Assembly: GCA_031290235.1 (NCBI GenBank)
Contig: JAITNX010000118.1
Location: 1 to 46,661, forward strand
Direction: 5' to 3'
Origin: Synergistaceae bacterium
GTDB lineage: Bacteria > Synergistota > Synergistia > Synergistales > Synergistaceae
DNA length: 46,661 nucleotides
Part shown: piece after piece, positions 19,616 through 27,587 of the stretch
Position numbering within the stretch: position 1 is the first letter of the stretch
How the letters are laid out: each line of letters begins with the position of its first letter
The notes under the pieces: model-generated
What the model was told of the DNA's origin: nothing
Database searches by the model: none
The model's input: the letters and a program-made list of their open reading frames with translations, nothing else
Program-made: the position numbers and the translations under genes

Positions 19616-21814
19616 ATGCTTCAACTGATCGACTTTTCATCAGGCGAAAGGAGTGTAATTTTGCGCCTCGACAAGCTCATTCAGGGTAAGAAGGCAGTCG
19701 TTTTTTGGTCTGGGATCGCTAATTTGGAATACCTCGGCATTATACGGAACGCTCTTACTCTCACGTTGCCTGTGGTCATAGCCGGAGCCATGGGTGTGCT
19801 GATCAACAACTTTCCCGTAGCGATATACCAAACTTTCATGCAAGACGTTTTTGGAGATGGATGGCGCTCGTTCGGGAGCTACGTATGGGACGGCACGCTT
19901 GCGGTTCTTTCGCCGGTCATGGTCTTTACCATAGGCTTCAACATAGCCGAGCGCTATAACCTGAAGAACCCGCTCGACGCGATTCACCCCGTAATCGTGG
20001 GTCTTCTGGCGTTCTGCTCTCTCCTCGCCATAATGGAGCCGTCCACGAAGGACTTCGCGATCCCGTACAACTGGGTCGGCATTCACGGGCTTTTCCTGGC
20101 GATAATTACGGGGGTCGTCTCGGCGGAGTTCTTCATAAGCCTTTACAAACGCCGCATCCTGCGCGTGCGCTTTTTCTCGGAGGAGTCCGGCGCGGCCATG
20201 TCCGGCGTCTTTTCGGCGCTCATTCCGGCCATCGCTACGATCAGCGCGTTCGCGCTCTTCAAGGTTTTTATGTCGACTCTTGGTGTGAACGACATACACT
20301 CGCTCATATACGGCATGATATCGCGCCCATTCGCCGGGCTTGGGAACAACCTCGGCGCGGCGGTGCTGTATAATTTCGCTAGGCAATTTCTCTGGTTTTT
20401 GGGAATTCACGGTTCGAACGCGATGGAGCCCGTGATGACTGAGATTTACGTCTCCGCGATGAAGGCGAACGAACTGGCGATTTCTTTAGGTGAGACGCAG
20501 CCGTTTATCATTACGAAGACGTTTTTCGACACTTACGTATCGATGGGCGGGGCCGGGAACACGCTCTCACTTTTGATCGCTCTTTTCACAGTGAAAAAGG
20601 GCAGCGGTATGAAGAAAATCGCGCAGATTTCCCTCCTGCCGGCGGTCTTTAACATCAACGAGACGCTTCTTTTCGGTATGCCGTTAGTCCTGAACCCGAT
20701 TTATATTTTTCCGTTCATAGCGACTCCGATAGCGCTAACCGTGGTCACGTATTACGTCGCGTCTTTCGGCCTTCTCCCGTCGTCCGGAGCGGAGGTCGCT
20801 TGGACGACGCCAGTTTTCCTCAGCGGTTACGCGGCAGCCGGGTCTGCGGCAGGCAGTGTTATGCAGCTTGTCAACTTGTCTCTCGGTTTCCTCATATACC
20901 TGCCGTTTGTCCACGTCGCGGAGAGGGTGCAGCGCTTCAAGTTCGAGGCGACGTACAACGAGCTGCTGAAGGCGAGCGGAAATCTGGAGAGCACATACGC
21001 GACGCTCACAGACCGTCCGGGCGAAATTGGCGCCATATCGCGCGTGCTGGCAAACGACCTGTTGAACTCTATAAAAAGGAACGAGCTTTTTCTCGAATAC
21101 CAGCCGCAGGTGGACTGCACAACAGGAAGGGTAGTCGGCGTAGAGGCCCTGCTCCGCTGGAAACACGCCAACATAGGGCGAGTGCCTCCGTCGCTGTTTA
21201 TCGTCCTGGCCGAGGAGATAGGCTTCATCGACGAGATCGGCATCTGGGTGTGCGAGGAGTCGTGCCGGCAGGTAAAAGAATGGCGCGATAAAGGCCTGAC
21301 CGGCGTCGTGATGTCGTTCAACGTCTCCGTGAAGCAGCTTGGCGACGCGGACTTGCCGGAGAAGATCCTGGACTGCATCGAAAAGTACGGTCTGGATCCG
21401 TCCTGCATGAAGGCGGAGGTGACGGAGTCCACGGGGCTCAGCTCGGATATGGGGCATAACATATTGCTCGAGGAGATAAGGCGCCTGGGCGTTAAGATAG
21501 CCATAGACGACTTTGGTATGGGACACAGCTCGCTCGTGTACCTGAAGCAGTTCCCCGTCGCCATGATAAAGCTCGACGGCAGCCTCGTGAAGGACGTCGC
21601 CGTGAGCAAGATCAGCTCGGATATAATTTCATCCATCAGCGAGCTGTGCAAGTCGATGGAAATAGAGCTCCTCGCGGAGTTCGTGGAGACCGAGAGTCAG
21701 GCGAGGATGCTGAAAGAGCTCGGGTGCCATATCTTCCAGGGCTGGCTCTACAGCGCCGCGCTCTCGCCCCATGCCTGTGAGGAGGCCATTATCAAGGGTT
21801 TCAGGACATATTAA
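19616..21814 (+). CDS. PTS EIIC (lactose/cellobiose-type) fused to EAL c-di-GMP phosphodiesterase domain
   Basis: N-term EIIC: FLGIHGSNAMEP, FNINETLLFGMPLVLNPIYIFPFIATP; C-term EAL: GVEALLRW, NVSVKQL, EVTES, IDDFGMGHSSL, IKLDGSLV, AEFVETE. Confidence 0.88.
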   Translation: MLQLIDFSSGERSVILRLDKLIQGKKAVVFWSGIANLEYLGIIRNALTLTLPVVIAGAMGVLINNFPVAIYQTFMQDVFGDGWRSFGSYVWDGTLAVLSPVMVFTIGFNIAERYNLKNPLDAIHPVIVGLLAFCSLLAIMEPSTKDFAIPYNWVGIHGLFLAIITGVVSAEFFISLYKRRILRVRFFSEESGAAMSGVFSALIPAIATISAFALFKVFMSTLGVNDIHSLIYGMISRPFAGLGNNLGAAVLYNFARQFLWFLGIHGSNAMEPVMTEIYVSAMKANELAISLGETQPFIITKTFFDTYVSMGGAGNTLSLLIALFTVKKGSGMKKIAQISLLPAVFNINETLLFGMPLVLNPIYIFPFIATPIALTVVTYYVASFGLLPSSGAEVAWTTPVFLSGYAAAGSAAGSVMQLVNLSLGFLIYLPFVHVAERVQRFKFEATYNELLKASGNLESTYATLTDRPGEIGAISRVLANDLLNSIKRNELFLEYQPQVDCTTGRVVGVEALLRWKHANIGRVPPSLFIVLAEEIGFIDEIGIWVCEESCRQVKEWRDKGLTGVVMSFNVSVKQLGDADLPEKILDCIEKYGLDPSCMKAEVTESTGLSSDMGHNILLEEIRRLGVKIAIDDFGMGHSSLVYLKQFPVAMIKLDGSLVKDVAVSKISSDIISSISELCKSMEIELLAEFVETESQARMLKELGCHIFQGWLYSAALSPHACEEAIIKGFRTY

Positions 21815-21829
21815 ATTACGACCTGTGGC

Positions 21830-21858
21830 CTTGACACGCGGCGCGCATGTGCGTAGAA
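21830..21858 (+). promoter_or_regulatory. Promoter of metX leader (TTGACA-N17-TAGAAT)
   Basis: TTGACA 21830-21835, 17-nt spacer, TAGAAT 21853-21858. Confidence 0.75.
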
Positions 21859-21898
21859 TCTTCTAAAATCGTGTTGCGTTAATCGCGATAAATAATTT

Positions 21899-22009
21899 CT
21901 CTTATCGAGAGAGGCTGAGGGACTGGCCCTGTGAAGCCCGGCAACCTGCCCACAAGAGGTGTGGTGCCAAAACCTTCGATCCGCGAACCGTGCGGTCGGG
22001 TGATAAGAG
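21899..22009 (+). ncRNA. SAM-I riboswitch (S-box)
   Basis: P1 CTCTTATC/GATAAGAG; core GAGAGGCTGAGGGACTGGCCCTGTGAAGCCCGGCAACC...GGTGCCAAAACC; upstream of metX. Confidence 0.93.
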
Positions 22010-22027
22010 AGGCAGGAGAACCCAGAC

Positions 22028-22056
22028 CGCCTTCCTCTCGGAGGGCGTTTTTTTTT
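22028..22056 (+). terminator. Rho-independent terminator of the S-box expression platform
   Basis: Stem CGCCTTC/GAGGGCG followed by a run of T. Confidence 0.85.
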
Positions 22057-22147
22057 GTGCTCAGCTTCCTGAGCTTGAGCGAAGTGGTTTTGGCGCGGCA
22101 CGTAAAACCGAAAACTTAATTATCCTAGTCTACACGGAGGAATGGCA

Positions 22148-23272
22148 ATGGCGGTTGACGACACGCAAGGGACGTTCGAGAAAATCGGGAGCTGCACTGT
22201 GGAAAACTTGAAACTCGACTCTGGCAAGGTTATGCCAGATGCCGGGCAAATGTACGCCATGTACGGCGCCCCCGAGCCCGACGGTTCAAACGTGGTTCTC
22301 GTCTGTCATGCCATGACTGGTAGCCACCATCTCGCCGGGCCGGACGTCCCAGGACTTCCCAAAGGCTGGATCGAGCCGCTGGTCGGCCTCGGGAAGGCGC
22401 TCGACACGAGGCGTCTGTGCGTCATCTGCGTGAATAACCTGTGCAGCCCATACGGCAGTGTCTCCCCTTTGAGCCTAAACTCCGAGACGGGACGCCCTTT
22501 GGGGATGGCGTTCCCCGTAATAACGCCGAGGGACGTGGCTCGCGCGCAGAAGCTCGCCCTCGAATCTATAGGGATAAAAAAAATAAGGCTCGTGATGGGC
22601 GGATCATTCGGCGGAATGATAGCCCTTGAACACGCCATGAGCTTCCCGGAGGACGTCGAAAACTGCGCCGTCATCGCGGCCCCAGCGAGGCTTTATCCTC
22701 AGGCGATAGCGTTCAACGAAGTCCAGAGGAAGGCGATACTCTCCGACCCGGACTGGAAAAACGGCGACTATTACCCTGGGTTCGGGCCGGAGAGGGGGCT
22801 CGCGACGGCCCGGATGCTCGCGATGATAACATATCGGAGCGAACAGAGCTTCAGCGGGCGGTGGATGCGCAGCATGACGGACGACAACGCGGATCCGCAC
22901 GAGTGGGGCTCCAAGTTCAAGGTAGAGTCGTACCTCGACCATCACGGCAGCGAGCTTGTGTCGCGTTTCGACGCGAACTGCTACCTGTATACGACGCGCG
23001 CTATGGATCTGCACGACGTTTCCTCCGGCAGAGGCTCTCTCGATGAGGCGTTTTCTCTCCTCAAGGACAGGGGGGTGATGGCCGTCGGAATATCCTCCGA
23101 TATTCTGTTCCCAAACTGGCAGGTGATGGAAATAGCGCGTCTGGCTGGTAAACGCGGCGCCAAAGCCGATTATGAGGAGATAGACAGTGATAACGGCCAC
23201 GACGCTTTTTTAATAGACTTCGACCAGATGGACGAGATATTGCGCTTTTTCATGAAGGAGAGGAGAATTTAA
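22148..23272 (+). CDS. metX: Homoserine O-acetyltransferase
   Basis: alpha/beta hydrolase with HAMTGSHH, NNLCSPYGSVSP, VMGGSFGGMIALEHA; downstream of S-box; ATG 22148 better spaced from GGAGG than ATG 22142. Confidence 0.9.
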   Translation: MAVDDTQGTFEKIGSCTVENLKLDSGKVMPDAGQMYAMYGAPEPDGSNVVLVCHAMTGSHHLAGPDVPGLPKGWIEPLVGLGKALDTRRLCVICVNNLCSPYGSVSPLSLNSETGRPLGMAFPVITPRDVARAQKLALESIGIKKIRLVMGGSFGGMIALEHAMSFPEDVENCAVIAAPARLYPQAIAFNEVQRKAILSDPDWKNGDYYPGFGPERGLATARMLAMITYRSEQSFSGRWMRSMTDDNADPHEWGSKFKVESYLDHHGSELVSRFDANCYLYTTRAMDLHDVSSGRGSLDEAFSLLKDRGVMAVGISSDILFPNWQVMEIARLAGKRGAKADYEEIDSDNGHDAFLIDFDQMDEILRFFMKERRI

Positions 23273-23460
23273 CAAGAATTGATCACTGCTTTCGCAGCGT
23301 TGCCTAAACTTGCTGTGAGCGCGTTATCGTTAGTTAAGGTTCTATATAGAAGGGACTTTAGAACCATTGCACAAAGGTAAAAGATGCTCTAAAATTAGTT
23401 CGTAAGGCTTTGGCATCTTACGGGAAAAGAGGTGGTGTCTCGGTGGTCGAGATAGGGTAT

Positions 23461-23856
23461 ATGAGGAAGAGAAGGGGCACGTCGCTTGCCGAGATGATCG
23501 TGTCGATCTTGGTGCTCGGCGTGGTTCTTCTTGGCGTAATGGCTGGCATTACTATCTCGCAGGGGAGCATGACGTCTAGGGAGCGTGAAAACGCCATGGA
23601 GCTTGGTCTCAGGATTCTCGAGGATTACGAGGCAACGCCGCTTGACTCCATAAGGGCCAAGGTTACCCCCGCTAAATTTGGTATTTTTGACGTCGCTTCG
23701 GAAATTCATCCGACAACTTACGATCCCGCTCAGATCTCGGCGGACATAAGGCTCGAAATTTCATGGGGCGCATCCGTTGGCGGTAAGAGGACGATTCAGA
23801 TGAGCAGGGAGGTGAGCGCGAGTGCTTCTCAAAATATCGGCGAGATTCCAAATTAA
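23461..23856 (+). CDS. Prepilin-type protein (PilV/GspI-like)
   Basis: RKRRGTSLAEMIVSILVLGVVLLGVMAGITISQ prepilin N-terminus. Confidence 0.75.
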   Translation: MRKRRGTSLAEMIVSILVLGVVLLGVMAGITISQGSMTSRERENAMELGLRILEDYEATPLDSIRAKVTPAKFGIFDVASEIHPTTYDPAQISADIRLEISWGASVGGKRTIQMSREVSASASQNIGEIPN

Positions 23857-24961
23857 ACGCTTGCGTCCCGCGACGGCGATTCGAGGGCGGTCGAGGCGCG
23901 CGGGCTTCAGCCTCATAGAAATTCTGCTCGTCGTGCTGATTATGGGCATAGTGCTCGGCATGACGGGATCCCTGATGGGCGGCTTTTTCAATATGTTCGA
24001 GATGAGCGAGGATCAATCCTCCGCGAGGATGCGCGCGGACAACGTCTTCAGCATCCTGAGTATGCCGATTCAAAACGCCGGCATAGGCGTGCCGTCGGAA
24101 GATGTCGGCGATTATTTTTTAAAGACGAAGTTCAATGTGCCGGTAAGTAATTGGGAAACCCCGATCGCCATCGACAACAGCCTCGCCTCCAGCGCCGGCA
24201 CTTTTCCAGTGAGCGTGAGGAGCGGCGACAGGATGCGGATAATATACGTCGTGCCGACCGGCGTCCAGACGACGGCAGCCGTACCCGATTTCAGCACCGC
24301 TGCTTCGGGGTATGCGGCTAAAGCTAACATAGAAAACGTGTCGATTGAGTTCTCGTCGCAGATTCCCAGCCGCTCCTCCGGTAAATCGTACTATCTCACG
24401 ACCTCTGGGGACTCCACGAAGCCGTACATGTCCCGTTACTTCACATTCCCGGGGATGAACATGCTGCCTATGCACGCGGACAGCTATAACGCCTCGACAA
24501 AGACCATGATCGCGAGCGGCATGCAGCCGGGTTTCATACCGTCTCCTGACATGATGGGCGCCAACGTCATAAGGGCTTATCACGAGATGCACCTTCTTCG
24601 CGCGGCCGTCGCATACGTCGACGACAGCGGGCATTTTGTGCTCATGGACGCGGAGGATAAAGATCCGTCGGTTTTGAACGCGGGAGTTCATATCGCGTTT
24701 CCTCCCGCAAGCGACGACCGTTTCTCTGGGATGAGGGTCGACGGTATAAAGGCGATAAACTTTTCACAGGATCCTGAGTGGCGCTTCCTGACGGTGACTG
24801 TGCTCGCGGAGGGGGACTCCGCAAGCTCGAACAACGCGGCGCAACAAACGAGAGTGATCGACGCGTGGGCGGATTTGACGGGCGAAACCATCGCTCTTGT
24901 GCCCGGCGTTCATTATGAATTGCTTTCGATGACGTATCGCACTCGCAATTTGCAGAATTAG
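23822..24961 (+). CDS. Prepilin-type protein (PilW-like)
   Basis: RRAGFSLIEILLVVLIMGIVLGMTGSLMGG prepilin motif, then large soluble domain. Confidence 0.75.
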   Translation: MLLKISARFQIKRLRPATAIRGRSRRAGFSLIEILLVVLIMGIVLGMTGSLMGGFFNMFEMSEDQSSARMRADNVFSILSMPIQNAGIGVPSEDVGDYFLKTKFNVPVSNWETPIAIDNSLASSAGTFPVSVRSGDRMRIIYVVPTGVQTTAAVPDFSTAASGYAAKANIENVSIEFSSQIPSRSSGKSYYLTTSGDSTKPYMSRYFTFPGMNMLPMHADSYNASTKTMIASGMQPGFIPSPDMMGANVIRAYHEMHLLRAAVAYVDDSGHFVLMDAEDKDPSVLNAGVHIAFPPASDDRFSGMRVDGIKAINFSQDPEWRFLTVTVLAEGDSASSNNAAQQTRVIDAWADLTGETIALVPGVHYELLSMTYRTRNLQN

Positions 24962-24981
24962 CAGGATATACGGAGGACACT

Positions 24982-25665
24982 ATGCGGATGATTTCAATGG
25001 GAAAATATCTTAGGGGACGAAGGCCGGCGTTTTCGCTGATAGCCGTGCTGGTATTGGCGATGATTGGCCTGGCGCTTGTAGGGGGCGTCATGTATTCATT
25101 CGGCTCGTTCAGCGCCTCTTCGAGGTCGGCTTCGTCGCGCACTATGGAGTATAACCTCGTGCAGGAGGGCGTCGAGCGCGGCAAGGCCACGCTCAAGGAA
25201 ATTATGACTAAAACCGGCAGAACTCAGGCGGTTCATTACAACAAAGGCATCACCACCATAAATGACTGCATGAACCTTCTGATATATGACGAGACTGCTA
25301 GCGCCACCATGGGACACGTGGTCGTTGATCAGTCTGTGAAGGCAAACGGGCTCAACGGCGTGCTGAACGTCTATATTTTTGACATGGAGTATAATCCTGC
25401 CGCAGTCGACGGCAGCTTGAGCGATGCTCAAAAAGCCGCGCTCAATCTGCCCCCCGCATCGTCGATCAATGGAGGGTCGTCTCTAGGGCTGTCCGATCAC
25501 ACCACCCTGGATCCGGACGATCCAGCCACAGCGACCACGGTTGTTTCCAGCACGAACGCGGGCGTTTATCTGGTGAGGGCGGTATTCGAAAAAATGGATG
25601 ACAGAGGCGATAGGACTGGAGAGCGCAGGACGATAGAGACTGCGGTGCTTCAGGCTACTCAGTGA
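24982..25665 (+). CDS. Pilus-assembly/PilX-like protein
   Basis: RRPAFSLIAVLVLAMIGLALVGGVMYSFG N-term hydrophobic segment; same operon as two prepilin genes. Confidence 0.6.
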   Translation: MRMISMGKYLRGRRPAFSLIAVLVLAMIGLALVGGVMYSFGSFSASSRSASSRTMEYNLVQEGVERGKATLKEIMTKTGRTQAVHYNKGITTINDCMNLLIYDETASATMGHVVVDQSVKANGLNGVLNVYIFDMEYNPAAVDGSLSDAQKAALNLPPASSINGGSSLGLSDHTTLDPDDPATATTVVSSTNAGVYLVRAVFEKMDDRGDRTGERRTIETAVLQATQ

Positions 25666-25689
25666 TATTGATCTGGAGGATAAGTTTCA

Positions 25690-26208
25690 ATGACTGTTAA
25701 AAAGAATATTTTCTGCCTTTTTGTAGCGATTATCGCGGTCTCGGCGATGCTTGCGGCTGCGTCGGCATTTGCCTGCGACGACTGCGACGAGCCAGGTTTA
25801 GTCGACGGCGATGACGCGTACGAGCATTCGCGCCGCGAAGGGCGAGACCCTATAGAGGGTTTTTGGGGTATCTACATAGATTGGCATCCGGACGCCGGCG
25901 TATCGAAGTCGTTCAGGCTGGCCATAGTCGAAAACACATATGATCTATACCCGGAGGCGGATTACGTCGGGGTGGCGACCTGCGATCGTCCTGGCTGCAA
26001 AAAGGGAGAGATCAAACTTCTCCTCACAAAAACCGATGTGGCGAACGAGTTTCTGGCGACGCTTCTGACAGAGAAAGGCGGAGCAAAAGGCATAGCGGTT
26101 CTCGTCGGCGCGGATGACGGCCGCCCTGAGAGCGCGCTTGACCTGCGCGAAGTGAAATACGACGGTAAAGTCATGGCACATTGGATGCTTCGCATAAACG
26201 GCGGTTGA
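25690..26208 (+). CDS. Secreted hypothetical protein with two Cys pairs
   Basis: Signal peptide (FVAIIAVSAMLAAASAFA), CDDC and CDRPGC motifs; no family recognised. Confidence 0.6.
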   Translation: MTVKKNIFCLFVAIIAVSAMLAAASAFACDDCDEPGLVDGDDAYEHSRREGRDPIEGFWGIYIDWHPDAGVSKSFRLAIVENTYDLYPEADYVGVATCDRPGCKKGEIKLLLTKTDVANEFLATLLTEKGGAKGIAVLVGADDGRPESALDLREVKYDGKVMAHWMLRINGG

Positions 26209-26277
26209 GAAAGGTCGATTTATCGACAGAGGCCTGAGGGTAAACAGCTTGAACGATCAGACGACTATGTTGCCCAT

Positions 26278-26320
26278 GTTGCGGGGCTGTGCGGACAATA
26301 CCGCGCAGCCCTGTTTTGGT
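26278..26320 (+). terminator. Probable terminator after the minor-pilin cluster
   Basis: Stem GGGCTGTGCGG / CCGCGCAGCCC (one G-U) followed by TGTTTT. Confidence 0.65.
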
Positions 26321-26441
26321 GGTGCGCCTGTATTAATTTCCCGATTACGTCGCCGTGCTCTATCTTTTGTCGTAATTATGGCGCTAATGCCGTTATAATA
26401 AGGGAAAAGGCGGTTTAATATATTTAGGAGGGGTTGTGGAT

Positions 26442-27585
26442 ATGGTCAATCTGCCAATAAGCACTGTAATATCCAACCTGCGCTCGTCGATCGGCGAGTT
26501 GCGTGATGGTCTTTGACCTGCCTGGGCTGCAATCAAAAACGGAGAGCCTGACGGCTAGGAGCATCGAACCTGGTTTTTGGGAGGGCGAAGACGCGAGGGA
26601 AGTCTCGCGCGAGCTTGCTGTGACGCAGTCGCGGCTTGACAAATGGCGCGAGGTGGCGGGCGAGTTCGAGGAGCTTGGGGTGCTTGGCGAAATGTTGGCC
26701 GAGGCTGATGATCAGGAGCTGGCCGATGAGTTTTATTCGAGGGCGCACGCTCTCGGCAGGAGGATTGAGGCTGACAAGATTTTTGTTCTGCTCGACGAGG
26801 AACACGACATATCGCCGGCAATCGTCACAGCTCACGCCGGGGCTGGCGGGCTCGACTCGCAGGACTGGTGCGAGATGCTTTACAGAATGTACCTCCGCTG
26901 GGCGGAGGCCAGAGATTTCGACGTAAGGATACTGGACGAGCTTCGGGATCAGGAGGCCGGCATAAAAAGCGTGACGTTCGAGGTGAAGGGCGACTTTGCC
27001 TACGGTTACCTCAAGGGCGAGCAAGGCGTGCATCGTCTCGTGCGCATATCGCCGTTTGACTCGGCAAAACGCCGTCACACGAGTTTCGCGTCCATTGAAG
27101 TATTGCCGGTGCTGCCAGACAGCGTCGAGGTGGAGATTCGCCCCGAGGATCTGAAGATGGATACATTCCGCTCCAGCGGCGCGGGCGGGCAGCACGTCAA
27201 CATGACCGACTCGGCAGTAAGGATAACGCACATCCCGAGCGGTATAATAGTGAGCTGCCAGGTGGAGCGCTCACAGCACATGAACAGGGCGACCGCGATG
27301 CAGGTGCTTCGCTCGAAGCTCTTCGACCGCGCGTTGCGCGAGCGCCGCGAGCGGCTGGAGACTCTGCAAGGAGAGAAGCGCGTCATCGCGTGGGGCAGCC
27401 AGATACGCTCCTACACGCTCCAGCCCTTCCAGCTCATCAAGGATCACAGGTCGGGTTGTGAAGCCGGAAACGTAAACGCCGTCTTAGACGGAGATCTGGA
27501 CGCGCTTATAATGGCCTACCTGCGCTTCGCCAAAACTGGTCAGACCTGCGGTTCTTCGGGCGCAGAGTATATAGAGGAGGGGTAA
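26442..27585 (+). CDS. prfB: Peptide chain release factor 2, +1 programmed frameshift at CTT TGA C (26511-26517)
   Basis: Frame 1 ATG 26442 ...DGL then TGA 26514-26516; frame 2 continues at GAC 26515 (DLPGLQSKTES...GAGGQHVN...). Confidence 0.93.
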
Positions 27586-27587
27586 TA

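Noticed and set aside
23366-23400. c-di-GMP-I riboswitch (GCACAAAGGTAAA resembles part of the consensus)
   Set aside because: The matching second half (GCAAAGCC-type segment and tetraloop receptor) is not present
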